Shown here: piece by piece, positions 47,448-58,129 of the stretch
Numbering within the stretch: the stretch's first letter is position 1
Layout: each line of letters begins with the position of its first letter
Assembly (NCBI GenBank): GCA_902599555.1
Contig: CACKFQ010000002.1
Location: forward strand, 62,001-126,000
Direction of reading: 5' to 3'
Source of the DNA: an uncultured Candidatus Actinomarina sp.
Lineage (GTDB): Bacteria > Actinomycetota > Acidimicrobiia > Actinomarinales > Actinomarinaceae
DNA: 64,000 nucleotides
Made by a program: the position numbers and the translations under genes
The notes under the pieces: generated by a model
Database searches by the model: none
What the model was told of the DNA's origin: nothing
The model's input: only the letters and a program-made list of their open reading frames with translations

Positions 47448-48350
47448 CTAAATTTCTTTATTTAAACCTATAAATTTCTTTTCTAAAACCCACATACTAA
47501 TGAATCCAATTACTACAAAAGTAAAAAAGAAAATCAGATCATTGCTTTGGTTAGCTGTCGGTAAAATTGGAGTTGTATATATTGGTTCATTTGAAGAGTT
47601 GTATTCTAAAACTTCATAAAAAGGCCAAATTTTAAACAATGAGCCACCAAGAAATCCGATAAGAACACTAATTACAACATCGCTGTATTTTTTAAAAAGG
47701 TATGAGAAAACTCTACTGAATGTAACTAGACCCACTATGCAGCCAGCCAAAAATATTGATATGACAGCAATATCAAAACTGTTCAAAGCTTTCAATATGA
47801 ACTCGTACTTTGATAAAAATACAAGAATAAAAGAACCACTAATACCCGGAAGAATCATCGCAGAAATTGCAATTGCTCCAGACAGAAATATAAAAAAATT
47901 TGTGTTTGGAGTAATCGAAGGTGCTTGTAGAGCAATATATGATGCAATAGATAGACCAATTACAAACGAAAGCAATACAGCAATGCCTATTTTTTGAATT
48001 TGGTAAGAAATTAATATGCCGGAAGCAATTATTAAACCAAAGAAGAATCCCCAAATTTTAAAAGGATGATCATCCAGTAAATAAACAATAAATCTTGAAA
48101 GGACCAAAATTGAGGTCAGCATTCCGAAAATTAAAGTAATCAAAAAAGTTCCGTTTACTGCTCTCCAAAATGCTGAAAATTTAAAGGTTACAAGTAACTT
48201 CAATGTGTTTGTATTAATAGATTTTATTGAATTTATTAGCTCTTCATAAATACCTGTTATGAAGGCTATTGTTCCACCAGAAACTCCAGGTATAATTTCA
48301 GCGATACCCATAAAGACACCTTTTAAATACAAATCAGGTTTAATTTTCAT
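47448..48350 (-). CDS. DUF368 membrane protein (undecaprenyl-phosphate translocase family candidate)
   Basis: KGVFMGIAEIIPGVSGGTIAFITGIYEELI, ISAMILPGISGSFILVFLSKY. Confidence 0.9.
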   Translation of the reverse strand: MKIKPDLYLKGVFMGIAEIIPGVSGGTIAFITGIYEELINSIKSINTNTLKLLVTFKFSAFWRAVNGTFLITLIFGMLTSILVLSRFIVYLLDDHPFKIWGFFFGLIIASGILISYQIQKIGIAVLLSFVIGLSIASYIALQAPSITPNTNFFIFLSGAIAISAMILPGISGSFILVFLSKYEFILKALNSFDIAVISIFLAGCIVGLVTFSRVFSYLFKKYSDVVISVLIGFLGGSLFKIWPFYEVLEYNSSNEPIYTTPILPTANQSNDLIFFFTFVVIGFISMWVLEKKFIGLNKEI

Positions 48351-48353
48351 AAA

Positions 48354-49502
48354 TTATTTTGTTTGGGTTCTTACTAATCTGAATAAAATTGGTGAGAAAG
48401 TTGCTGTTATTACAGCTAAAAGAATTATCTGTTGCTCTAATTCTTTTGAAATTAAATCTAGATGAACACCTATTTCTGCCATTGCAATAATTAGACTAAA
48501 TCTTGCTGAAAGTAAAAAACCTCCTGCGAGCATATCTCTGAATTTTATCTTTGAGAAAACGAGTAGAAGAGAAGGAATAAACTTAACTCCAACCGCAATC
48601 AAGAATAGATACCCAACTTCGACAAAAAATTGTGTTTCAGAAAAAACACTAATGTCATAATTTAATCCAATGTTTATAAAAAAGATAGGTATTAAAAATC
48701 CATAAGAAAATCCTTTTAAGCTGCTTTCTAAAGTTCCCCTATTAGAAAATGTGAAAGCAAAAATTGTTCCAGCTAAGAATGCACCAAGTATTGGTTCTAT
48801 ATCAAAAAATACTGAAACTCCAACAAGTATTAACATAAGGGCTATAGAACTTCTTATTCCCAACTCATCAGGGTCGTTTCCGTCAAACATTCTAGAAAAT
48901 AGTTGAGGATTCCACCAAGCAACTCTTCTAATAATTCTTAATAACATGATTACTACTACAAAATAAAGGACAACATTAAGGTTTGAAATAGACAATCCTC
49001 CAGCATTTATAAAAGATGCATAAACAGTAGCTGCCAATAAAGTCAATATGTCTGCAAGTAAAGCGACCATAAACAAAGTCTGCCCATATTTTGTTTTAAT
49101 CGTTCCATCACTTCTTAAAATAGTTATCACTATATCAACACTTGTTGTGCACAGAACTAGAGCAAGGAAAATTGGATATCCCAAAGTAGAAATCAAATAA
49201 AAAGAAGTTATAACAGTTAAGAGATAGATTGACATTGGGAGCGCTAGAGTTCTTAACCCTTTTTCGCGGAAAGTGTCTAACTCGATTTCAAACCCAGACA
49301 AAAACATCAATAGTAAAAAGCCAAGTATTGCAAGACCAGAAATGAATTCTGACGAATCAACCAATCCTAAAACTGGTCCAACTGTAATTCCATAAGCTAT
49401 CTCAAGTACAATGCCAGGTATCTTTATTCTTTGACCTACAAGTGGCAAGATAAATGCACCTAAGGAAATAATGACTAGGGATACTGCTTCAAACTCTTCC
49501 AT
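48354..49502 (-). CDS. Cation:proton antiporter (CPA2/KefB-like)
   Basis: 12-TM pattern; IVLEIAYGITVGPVLGLV, LMFLSGFEIELD, EPILGAFLAGTIFAF. Confidence 0.88.
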   Translation of the reverse strand: MEEFEAVSLVIISLGAFILPLVGQRIKIPGIVLEIAYGITVGPVLGLVDSSEFISGLAILGFLLLMFLSGFEIELDTFREKGLRTLALPMSIYLLTVITSFYLISTLGYPIFLALVLCTTSVDIVITILRSDGTIKTKYGQTLFMVALLADILTLLAATVYASFINAGGLSISNLNVVLYFVVVIMLLRIIRRVAWWNPQLFSRMFDGNDPDELGIRSSIALMLILVGVSVFFDIEPILGAFLAGTIFAFTFSNRGTLESSLKGFSYGFLIPIFFINIGLNYDISVFSETQFFVEVGYLFLIAVGVKFIPSLLLVFSKIKFRDMLAGGFLLSARFSLIIAMAEIGVHLDLISKELEQQIILLAVITATFSPILFRLVRTQTK

Positions 49503-49505
49503 AAA

Positions 49506-50909
49506 TTAACTTGGTATGTATAAAACAGAAGATTTTGAATTATTAGATATGAATTCTGTTGTTTTCTTACTTTGCCATGATTGGTTTTTCCCATTTCCAA
49601 TAATTGAAAGGTCAAATTTAGAAGATAAATCAGAAAAGATTTTAGCTTCATTTCCCTCATGATTTTCAAAATCCAATTGAACTTCATAAGACAAAGCTAA
49701 GTCCTGCATTTTTTCTAAGGAATCGGTGAGCTTTCCGGCATCATCAGATTGCAAAAATTTTGGTTGTGATACATTGACCCCAATCAAAGAAGCGGATAAA
49801 GAAGAAGCTAAATCAAATGCTATAGAATTTGAAGTGTTTTCACCAAAATCATTATTGACAAGTATTCCAATCGTTTTGTAAGGGTATGTTGATTTTGAAA
49901 ATAGTACAGGAGTCTTAGTTTTATTAGATATGTTTATTAATGATTTAATTTTTGCTTTTGATATTCCGTCTTCGAGAGGATAAAAAATAGTTCCAATAGA
50001 GCCTTCTGTAACCATGTTTTCGATATCTTTATTAGAAATTTTATTTTTTAAAGTCATTTCAAACTCTTGATCTTTCAAAATAGCTTTAAAGGTTTCATCA
50101 GTTGACTCAAGATTATTATCAAACAAATCTTCTTTGGTTAAAACCATTAAAGACGTTGCTTTTGTATTTCTAGTGTAAAATTCAGATTCAGATAAATTTT
50201 TTAAATTGTCTTTATTTTCCAAAACTACGAGAATATTTTTTCCATATTCTAAAGGATATCTTGATTCCGATCCTGAAAATAAATTAATTACATTTGAGAA
50301 TGCACCTGATTGCAAAACGATAGTTACAAGATCACCTGTTTCGATTTCAGTGTCACCATGTGGAATGATTACTTTTCCTTTTCTTAGTAAAGCTCCAACA
50401 ATGTAATAATCAGATCCAATTTCTTTTAACTTCTTACCTCTGACTGGGCTGTCAGAGCTAATTTCTATTTCTATCGCTTCAGCTCTTCCACCAGCAAAAG
50501 CTTGTGAAACAACTCTCCTTGGTTCTAATATATGTTCAAATCTTCTAGCAAGAAGAATATCGGGCTCTACTACTTCTGCTCCAAGATTTTTGTAACTATC
50601 AGTATTTGAAGCTTCGTTGACAACTGAAGATAATCTAAAAATATCATTTTGTTTTGCAATTTTTAATACTTCTAAATTTACTTCATCATTTAATGTAAGA
50701 GTTATGACGGCAGTCGTACTTTCTAATCCTGCTTTTTTTAAAACTAAAGATGAAGTTGCATCTCCCTGTATTTTTTCTATTTGCCTATTTGTACTGAAGT
50801 TTCTTAATTTATCTTGATCTAAATCAATAACAGATATTGACCATCCAGAACTAATTCTATTTATTAGCTCTTTTGCTTCACCGTGAGCGCCTACAATTAT
50901 TACTTTCAA
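49506..50909 (-). CDS. TrkA-N/TrkA-C domain K+ transport regulator
   Basis: VIIVGAHGEAKELINRI, ISVIDLDQDKLRNF, IQGDATSSLVLKKAG; TrkA-C PHGDTEIETGDLVTIV; C-terminal USP-like segment. Confidence 0.83.
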   Translation of the reverse strand: MKVIIVGAHGEAKELINRISSGWSISVIDLDQDKLRNFSTNRQIEKIQGDATSSLVLKKAGLESTTAVITLTLNDEVNLEVLKIAKQNDIFRLSSVVNEASNTDSYKNLGAEVVEPDILLARRFEHILEPRRVVSQAFAGGRAEAIEIEISSDSPVRGKKLKEIGSDYYIVGALLRKGKVIIPHGDTEIETGDLVTIVLQSGAFSNVINLFSGSESRYPLEYGKNILVVLENKDNLKNLSESEFYTRNTKATSLMVLTKEDLFDNNLESTDETFKAILKDQEFEMTLKNKISNKDIENMVTEGSIGTIFYPLEDGISKAKIKSLINISNKTKTPVLFSKSTYPYKTIGILVNNDFGENTSNSIAFDLASSLSASLIGVNVSQPKFLQSDDAGKLTDSLEKMQDLALSYEVQLDFENHEGNEAKIFSDLSSKFDLSIIGNGKNQSWQSKKTTEFISNNSKSSVLYIPS

Positions 50910-51000
50910 GAGTTTTATTATCCTATATTTTCATTTTAGTTAAAGAACTTCTTTGTAAAGCTTTTTTATATAAATAACTATCAAATATATGTTTTTTAGT

Positions 51001-52092
51001 CTAAACGCTGAATAAAAAGTGGATGACATCACCATCTTTAACAATATATTCTTTACCTTCAGACCTAAGCTTTCCTGCTTCTTTTGACCCTTTTTCTCCG
51101 TTATTTTGAATATAGTCATCAAAGGTTACTGTTTCTGCTCTGATAAATCCTCTCTCAAAATCGGTGTGTATTTTACCAGCCGCTTTTGGTGCACTATCTC
51201 CAACATTTATTGTCCAAGCACGTACCTCTTTTTCTCCAGCAGTAAAATAAGTCTGTAAACCTAATAATTTGTATCCAGCCCTAGTCAATCTATCAAGACC
51301 AGATTCTTCAAGACCAAGTTCTTTGAGGAATTCAATTTTTTCATCGTTTGTTAATCCGGAAATTTCAGCTTCAAGCTCAGCGCATATTGCAACAACTTCT
51401 GAACCTTCTTCATTAGCTAAATCATATATTTGATTTAAAAATTGATTACTTTCAAATCCATCTTCATTAACATTCGCAACATACAAAACAGGTTTAATTG
51501 TTAGAAGTTGAAAACCTTTTAATAGTTTTTGTTCTTCTTCGTTAAACGAAACTGTTCTTAATGACTTACCTTCCTCAAGAACGGGTAGGATCTTTTGAAG
51601 TAAATTTTTTAATGGTAGACCTTCTTTTTGACCTGCTTTCGAGCCTTTTACAGCTTTCTGATACAGACTTTCAACTGTGCTTAAATCTGCAAGAACTAAC
51701 TCTGTATTAATAATCTCTATATCGTCTTTTGGAGATACCTTTCCTGAGACATGAACGATATCTTCGTTTTCAAAAGCTCGAACAACATGCACGATTGCAT
51801 CAGTTTCTCGAATATTAGTTAAAAACTGATTACCTAAGCCTTCACCCTTGGAAGCTCCTTCAACAAGACCAGCAATGTCTACGAATTCCATTGAAGTAGG
51901 AATAATTTCTTTTGGATTTACAATTTTGGCTAATTGACCTAACCGAATGTCATTTACAGGTACAACACCAATATTTGGTTCAATTGTACAGAAAGGGTAA
52001 TTTGCAGACTCAATACCAGCCTGTGTTAAAGCATTAAATAGTGTTGACTTTCCTACATTCGGCAGACCTACTATACCGCATTTAAACCCCAT
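51001..52092 (-). CDS. ychF: Redox-regulated GTPase/ATPase YchF
   Basis: [62 protein letters not shown]-terminal [18 protein letters not shown]. Confidence 0.96.
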   Translation of the reverse strand: MGFKCGIVGLPNVGKSTLFNALTQAGIESANYPFCTIEPNIGVVPVNDIRLGQLAKIVNPKEIIPTSMEFVDIAGLVEGASKGEGLGNQFLTNIRETDAIVHVVRAFENEDIVHVSGKVSPKDDIEIINTELVLADLSTVESLYQKAVKGSKAGQKEGLPLKNLLQKILPVLEEGKSLRTVSFNEEEQKLLKGFQLLTIKPVLYVANVNEDGFESNQFLNQIYDLANEEGSEVVAICAELEAEISGLTNDEKIEFLKELGLEESGLDRLTRAGYKLLGLQTYFTAGEKEVRAWTINVGDSAPKAAGKIHTDFERGFIRAETVTFDDYIQNNGEKGSKEAGKLRSEGKEYIVKDGDVIHFLFSV

Positions 52093-52257
52093 ATATCATT
52101 ATCCTTTTTTTTAAATACCTCTGTTTTAAAAGCAAAATACAAATAAATACTTCAATAAATTAAAGACATATTAAATATAGTGTGTAAATTTATTAAATTT
52201 AAGTTTCTATTCCTCATCATTCAATTTATTTGATTAAAGTTTTATATAAGGGGGGAT

Positions 52258-53562
52258 ATGAACGAAAAAAATAACAAAAGAACCATTTTTGGCTGGTCAA
52301 TGTATGACTGGGCCAAATCAGCATATGAAACTACTACTCTTGGGGCTGTTTTACCTGTTTACTTTGTAAGTGTTGTTGTACCAGAAGAAGGCTTTGTCTT
52401 CAGAGGTAATGTATATACCGGAGCAGAAGTCTGGGGCTTTGCTATTGGTTCTGCATTATTCATATTTTTTCTCATAATGCCAACAATTGGTGCAATTGCT
52501 GATATGTCTGGTAGCAGAATGAAATTATTTAAGATATTTGCTTATGGAGGTGCTGTTTTTGCATCTTCATTTTACTTTGCAACATCAGGTGATGTCATAT
52601 TGACATTAGTGATTTACTTTTTAGCTCAATTTGGCGCTACAGGTTCGAATGTTTTTTACGACAGTGTTCTGAAAGATATAACAACTGATGATACTATTGA
52701 TTCAGTTTCTGCAAGAGGTTATGCACTTGGTTATCTTGGTGGTGGAACCCAGTTAATTTTATCATTCGCAATAATACTCCTTGGTCCTGACCTACTAGGG
52801 ATAGATGCCGCTTTAGCTTCAAGGATAGCAATTTCATTAGCTGGTCTGTGGTGGCTTGTATTTTCAGTATTTAGTTTTTCAAGAATGAACATAGTCGAGA
52901 CAAGATCAGGTTCTGGAAAAGGTTCTATATCAGAAGCTTATAGTAGGAATTTTAAGACATTGAAAAAAATTAGAAAATTTCCTTTTTTACTTTACTTTTT
53001 GGTTGCCTACATATTTTTCTGGGATGGCTTGCAAACATTAATTAATATGTCAGCAGCATTCTTTACAGAAGTTCTACTTTTAGACCAGACCCAAGTACTC
53101 ATCGTATTCTTAGTTGTTCAGTTTGTTGCCTACTTTGGTGCAAAACTAGCTGGAAATCTTGCTACTAAAATTGGTCAAAAAAATGTGTTATATTACACAA
53201 TGTTTTTACTTTTCCTAGTGGGTAATGCTGGTTACATTGTTCCAGAAAAGCAACTAATCCCTGTAATCATTATGGGCATTATTACAGCTATGGGAATGGG
53301 TGGACTTCAGTCTGTCAGTAGAAGTGTTTATGCAGCTATGTTGCCAAAGGGTGCTGAGGGAGAATTTATGGGATTCTTTTCAGTCCTCTCTAGATTTTCA
53401 GCTATCTGGGGTCCATTAATTTATGCATATGTCAGTGCCTCGACTGGAAACCCAAGACTTTCGCTTCCAGTCATTACATCTTTTTTCTTAATTGGAGCAT
53501 TGCTTCTTAGAAAAGTAGATATGGACAAAAGAATTAGCGAAGAGGAGTGGGCTGCTAGTTAG
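52258..53562 (+). CDS. MFS transporter, UMF1/Atg22-like
   Basis: IFGWSMYDWAKSAYETTTLGAVLPVYF, ARGYALGYLGGG, 12 TM. Confidence 0.88.
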   Translation: MNEKNNKRTIFGWSMYDWAKSAYETTTLGAVLPVYFVSVVVPEEGFVFRGNVYTGAEVWGFAIGSALFIFFLIMPTIGAIADMSGSRMKLFKIFAYGGAVFASSFYFATSGDVILTLVIYFLAQFGATGSNVFYDSVLKDITTDDTIDSVSARGYALGYLGGGTQLILSFAIILLGPDLLGIDAALASRIAISLAGLWWLVFSVFSFSRMNIVETRSGSGKGSISEAYSRNFKTLKKIRKFPFLLYFLVAYIFFWDGLQTLINMSAAFFTEVLLLDQTQVLIVFLVVQFVAYFGAKLAGNLATKIGQKNVLYYTMFLLFLVGNAGYIVPEKQLIPVIIMGIITAMGMGGLQSVSRSVYAAMLPKGAEGEFMGFFSVLSRFSAIWGPLIYAYVSASTGNPRLSLPVITSFFLIGALLLRKVDMDKRISEEEWAAS

Positions 53563-54394
53563 TTTGAATTAATCTTGATAGATTAAAAAATAAAGCAGAC
53601 ACTGTAATTGGCCCAACCCCACCTGGAAATGGTGCTCGTGAACTAATTACCTCACCTATTTCAAATGTGTCAATATCTCCATATGTTTTACCATCAACTG
53701 AAGATATTCCAATATCAATGATTGTTGCTCCATTTTTAAAATAAGTACTATCGTACATTTTTGCTGAACCTATTGCAGAAATAAAAATATCTGCTTCTTT
53801 TGTAAATAATTTTTGATTTGTAGTCCTACTGTGAATGATTGAGATATTAGCATTGTAACTTTTTGATGACAAAATTTTAGCTAATGGTGCTGATACCAGC
53901 CTTGACCTTCCAGCAATAACAATGTTCTTATCTTCCGTTTGAATATTGTAATAATTTAATAATTCCAATACTGCAAGTGAGGTTGCTGGTATTAACTTGT
54001 ATGTATCGGAAAACAAACTTCCAAGATTGTAAGATGTTAATCCATCTACATCAATCTCATGTGGAATACAGTTGATTGCTTCTTCTGGATTTAGATGGCT
54101 TGGGAGTGGAAGCTGAATTATCAAGCCATCAGTAGCTTTTGACTCTTCAGATATAACTTCCTCTAAAGTTTCTTGAGAAGTATCAGTATCTAGTTTTAAC
54201 CAATTGAATTCTACTCCAAGCTGTACTGCTTTTTCTTGTTTACGCGTAACGTATAACAAAGAAGCTGGGTTATCACCCACTGTTATTGCAGTCAGATGAG
54301 GTTTCTTGTTATCTTTGCTATGTTCTTGAAAGACATTTTTACTAATTTCATCAAGTTGCTCTGCAACAGGTGCGCCAAATAGTATTTGTTCCAT
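53555..54394 (-). CDS. folD: Methylenetetrahydrofolate dehydrogenase/cyclohydrolase FolD
   Basis: PASLLYVTRKQEKAVQLG, GLIIQLPLPSHLN, DVDGLTSYNLG, VIAGRSRLVSAPLA, PFPGGVGPITVSAL. Confidence 0.95.
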   Translation of the reverse strand: MEQILFGAPVAEQLDEISKNVFQEHSKDNKKPHLTAITVGDNPASLLYVTRKQEKAVQLGVEFNWLKLDTDTSQETLEEVISEESKATDGLIIQLPLPSHLNPEEAINCIPHEIDVDGLTSYNLGSLFSDTYKLIPATSLAVLELLNYYNIQTEDKNIVIAGRSRLVSAPLAKILSSKSYNANISIIHSRTTNQKLFTKEADIFISAIGSAKMYDSTYFKNGATIIDIGISSVDGKTYGDIDTFEIGEVISSRAPFPGGVGPITVSALFFNLSRLIQTN

Positions 54395-54462
54395 TTTTAA
54401 TAGTTTAATAATTATGAAACATACTTACTAGATAACTTTATTAAAATAGCAATGAGCAAAAT

Positions 54463-55650
54463 ATGGATATTTCAAAATTAGATCAAAAAATCAAGCCTTC
54501 TGGAACAATGGCTATTTCAAACAAATCTAGAGAATTAAAGTCACAAGGCAAACCAGTTATCGGTTTTGGTGCTGGAGAACCAGACTTTCCTTCCCCAGAT
54601 TATGTAGTAGAAGCAGCTATAAAAGCAGCAGCTGATCCTAAAAATCACAAGTACTCACCTGCAGCAGGTCTTGAATCACTAAGACAAATAATTGCAAAAA
54701 CTACAAAAGATTACTCAGGATTTGAAATAAATTCAGATAATGTAATTGTTTCTAATGGTGGTAAGCAATCAATATTAACTGCTTTTTTATCTACATTAGA
54801 CCCAGGAAATGAAGTTATCATACCTGCGCCTTATTGGACAACTTATCCAGAAGCAGTGAAAATTGCTGGAGGGACTCCTGTTTTTATTGAAACTGAAAAG
54901 AGCAATAATTTTAAAGTGACAGTTGAACAATTAGAAAAAAATAAATCTAAGAATACAAAAATGCTGGTTTGGTGCTCCCCATCAAATCCTACAGGAGTAG
55001 TTTATTCAAAAAAAGAAGCTGAAGAAATTTATGAATGGATATTCAAAAACGATTTATGGATTTTGTCTGATGAACTATATGAACATCTAGTTTACGAAGG
55101 AAGAACATCTCCATCACCAGGTATATACGATCCAGAATTAAAGAATACAATTATTGTAAACGGTGTTTCAAAGTCATACTCAATGACAGGGTGGAGAGTT
55201 GGTTGGTTAATTGGAAACAAAAGTGTAATAGGGCTTGGAAAAAAAATACAATCACAGGCTACCTCAAATGTTTCTAATGTGTCCCAATTAGCTGCAGAAG
55301 CTGCACTACTTAATGGGCTCGAGGTAACTAACGAAATGAAAATAGCCTTTAACAGAAGGAGGCTCTTTGCAACGGAAAAAATTAATAGTATTCCAAATCT
55401 TAATGTTGTAGATAGCACCGGAGCTTTTTATTTATTTGTTGATGTTAGTCACTATTGTTCCGGAAAAAATGGGTTGAATACTTCTGAAGAATTATGTGAC
55501 TGGCTCTTAGAGAATTACTTTATAGCATTTGTTCCTGGTGAAGTTTTTGGAACTCCGGGATTTATGAGATTATCATATGCTTTAAGCGATGAAGATCTTG
55601 ATAGTGGATTGAGTCGACTAAGTGAAGCTATAGATAATTTGAATGAATAA
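54463..55650 (+). CDS. aspC: Aspartate/aminotransferase class I
   Basis: VIGFGAGEPDFPSPDYV, YSPAAGLESLRQ, WCSPSNPTGVVY, GVSKSYSMTGWRVGWLIG. Confidence 0.95.
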   Translation: MDISKLDQKIKPSGTMAISNKSRELKSQGKPVIGFGAGEPDFPSPDYVVEAAIKAAADPKNHKYSPAAGLESLRQIIAKTTKDYSGFEINSDNVIVSNGGKQSILTAFLSTLDPGNEVIIPAPYWTTYPEAVKIAGGTPVFIETEKSNNFKVTVEQLEKNKSKNTKMLVWCSPSNPTGVVYSKKEAEEIYEWIFKNDLWILSDELYEHLVYEGRTSPSPGIYDPELKNTIIVNGVSKSYSMTGWRVGWLIGNKSVIGLGKKIQSQATSNVSNVSQLAAEAALLNGLEVTNEMKIAFNRRRLFATEKINSIPNLNVVDSTGAFYLFVDVSHYCSGKNGLNTSEELCDWLLENYFIAFVPGEVFGTPGFMRLSYALSDEDLDSGLSRLSEAIDNLNE

Positions 55651-56857
55651 TATAACAAAAAAAAGTCTTTTTTCTTGGCTTCTTTTCGATTTAGCAAATA
55701 CAGTTTACGCATTCATTATTCCTGGTTTGTATTTTTCAGTATGGCTAGTAAGTGAAAAAGGCTGGACAGACCAACAATTAGGATTAGCTACCTCAACAGC
55801 AATGGTTATAGTTGCTATTTTAGGACCATGGATTGGTAGAAAATCTGATAGTTCTCAAGGTAAAAAGAAAATTTTACTTTTTATGACTCTTATTTGTATT
55901 ATTTCAACTTTCTTACTTGGCACATTTTCAGTTGAAGTATCGGTTCTATTATTCGTTTTTTCATTAATTGGGTTTAATTTAGGATCAGTAGTCTATGACG
56001 CATTGCTTGTTTCTGTTAGCAATGAGGAAAACAGGGGGAAAATATCTGGTTTAGGAGTAGCTTTCGGATACACAGGTTCATTAATTGGTTTTGGAGTTGC
56101 TACTTTATTACAAAATATGGGCTACAGCTATGTAGAAATATTTAAATCTGTTGCTTTTTTGTTTTTAATATTTTCACTACCTGCCTTTTTATTTATTGAA
56201 GAAAAAATTACATCTAAAGAAAAAGTTAAAATTAGCATCTTGAATTCTTTAAATGTTGTAGTTAACTCTTGGAAACACTCAAGACAATACAAAGGGCTTA
56301 CAAGATTTTTAGTTGGAAGATTTTTTTATGCTGATGCAATAAATACTTTGATTAGTGGATTGTTAGCAGTTTATCTAGTTGAAGAAGTGGGTCTTACTCC
56401 AGCAGACAGCCAAAGTATCCTTGCTTTAGCTATAGTTGTTTCAATTATAGGTGGGTACATATTTGGAAAAGCTGCAGATAGATTTGGCCCAAGAAGATTG
56501 ATATTAATTAGTATTTTTTGTTGGATGCTTTCTTTATCGCTAGCAATTATTGCTACTGAATTTAATCAACTTTGGTTGATATACGTCACAGGTGTTCTTG
56601 GAGGATTTAATATTGGAGGAATTTTTGCTGTTGATAGAGTCTTTATGACTCGACTTTCTCCTGAAAAACATTTGGGTGAGTTTTATGGTTTATATTCAAC
56701 GGTTGGAAGATTTGCAACAATTATAGGCCCAATACTTTGGGGACTAATTGTTAATAGTTTGGAATTGGGAAGGAATGTTGCAATGGGATCTTTAATAGTT
56801 CTCTTAGCTATTTCTTACTACATTATTAGTGGAGTATCAGATAAAGCTGAAAATTAA
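55643..56857 (+). CDS. MFS transporter, UMF1/Atg22-like (second paralogue)
   Basis: SLFSWLLFDLANTVYAFIIPGLYFSVWL, NRGKISGLGVAFGYTGSLIGF, GEFYGLYSTVGRFATIIGP. Confidence 0.88.
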   Translation: MNNITKKSLFSWLLFDLANTVYAFIIPGLYFSVWLVSEKGWTDQQLGLATSTAMVIVAILGPWIGRKSDSSQGKKKILLFMTLICIISTFLLGTFSVEVSVLLFVFSLIGFNLGSVVYDALLVSVSNEENRGKISGLGVAFGYTGSLIGFGVATLLQNMGYSYVEIFKSVAFLFLIFSLPAFLFIEEKITSKEKVKISILNSLNVVVNSWKHSRQYKGLTRFLVGRFFYADAINTLISGLLAVYLVEEVGLTPADSQSILALAIVVSIIGGYIFGKAADRFGPRRLILISIFCWMLSLSLAIIATEFNQLWLIYVTGVLGGFNIGGIFAVDRVFMTRLSPEKHLGEFYGLYSTVGRFATIIGPILWGLIVNSLELGRNVAMGSLIVLLAISYYIISGVSDKAEN

Positions 56858-57195
56858 AAAAAGAAAAACCTCTTTTTGTTTTTTACTTCTTCTAACTGCT
56901 GTCTTGTATTTTTAAGTTTTTCTCTAAGAAAATCTGCTTCAGATTCTGCTTTAGCTGCCCTTTCACGAGCTTCAGCCATTTGTTGGCTTGCCTCATGTAA
57001 ATTACCTAATTGATTTAAGACTGTATTCCAAGCATCAAGAGGAACAAGAAGACTACCTTCTTCAGGAACCTCAATATCTTTTTGTGGATTTTCTGATGGC
57101 TTTTCCTCTGAAATACTTTCCTTAGGTTTTTGATCAGTATTTTCTTTTTTTAGAAAATTGTACTTTTCAGCCATCCTGTCTTCGTAACTACTCAT
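56854..57195 (-). CDS. Hypothetical coiled-coil protein
   Basis: 113 aa, ARERAAKAESEADFLREKLKNTRQQLEEVKNKKRFFFF; overlaps both neighbours. Confidence 0.6.
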   Translation of the reverse strand: MSSYEDRMAEKYNFLKKENTDQKPKESISEEKPSENPQKDIEVPEEGSLLVPLDAWNTVLNQLGNLHEASQQMAEARERAAKAESEADFLREKLKNTRQQLEEVKNKKRFFFF

Positions 57196-58129
57196 TAATA
57201 AAATCCTCTTTCATAGTATCTAAAGTTGTGTTTTTAAAAACAAATCCTTTTTCAAGTAATTTTTTAGGTATTGCTCTTATACTATTTAATCCTAATTGCT
57301 CACCAAGTTCCCAGCCAACAGCTACACGCATAATTATTGGGGGTAATGGAGGAGCAAAATATTTTTTATTCATTGTTTTAGCAATAATTCTTGCGAATTC
57401 TTTTTGTTGAAGAGGTTCTGGGGCGGTGCAATTAACTGGTCCGCTAATATCTGAGTTGTTTAAACAGAAAATATAAGCAGAGACAAGATCATCAACTGAT
57501 ACCCAGGAAAAATATTGTTCTCCCTTTCCAATAGGTCCTGATAAATTTAACTTAGAAACCAATGTAAAGATTTGAGTTGCTACATTCCCCTTTCCAAGGA
57601 CAATACCCGCTCTACACATTACAACTCTTACACCCAGCTTACGAATTTCATCTAAAGGTCCCTCCCATGCTTCTTCAACAACAAGTTGTAAATACTGACC
57701 CCGATTATAAGAAGTCTCCTCAGTAACTACCTCATCTCCATGATCTCCATATACATCATTTCCAGAAGCGGTTATAAAAATGTTTGGATGATTTTCAGAT
57801 GATTGATATGCCTGAATAAAGGTCTCAGATGCCCACTTTCTTGACCAGTATATTCTTGATTTTCTTTCTTTACTCCACCTTCCACCAGCAAAAGGAAGGA
57901 ACCCAAAAATATCTTTAGGTGCAATACTTTCACCTGCTAGATGTATAACTGCATCAAGGGATTCGAATTTCTCTTGATCAATTTCTTTTTTAGAAGGTTT
58001 CCAATAAATTTCATTTTCATTCTTAGGCTCTCTTCTTACAAATTTGTAAACTTCAAAATCAGATTCATTTAAAGCTTTACATAGTTTCCTACCAATAAAA
58101 CCTGATGCACCCGTTACACCTATTTTCAT
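57188..58129 (-). CDS. TIGR01777-type epimerase (YfcH-like SDR)
   Basis: IGVTGASGFIGRKLCKAL, AVIHLAGESIA, WSRKWASET, GQYFSWVSVDDLVSAY, PVNCTAPEPL. Confidence 0.92.
   Translation of the reverse strand: MKIGVTGASGFIGRKLCKALNESDFEVYKFVRREPKNENEIYWKPSKKEIDQEKFESLDAVIHLAGESIAPKDIFGFLPFAGGRWSKERKSRIYWSRKWASETFIQAYQSSENHPNIFITASGNDVYGDHGDEVVTEETSYNRGQYLQLVVEEAWEGPLDEIRKLGVRVVMCRAGIVLGKGNVATQIFTLVSKLNLSGPIGKGEQYFSWVSVDDLVSAYIFCLNNSDISGPVNCTAPEPLQQKEFARIIAKTMNKKYFAPPLPPIIMRVAVGWELGEQLGLNSIRAIPKKLLEKGFVFKNTTLDTMKEDFINE

Noticed and set aside
52093-52257. 165-bp AT-rich intergenic region upstream of the first UMF1 transporter, checked for a riboswitch or sRNA
   Set aside because: No conserved aptamer elements or strong hairpins visible by eye
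55092-55418. 108-aa minus-strand ORF inside aspC
   Set aside because: Shadow of a conserved aminotransferase
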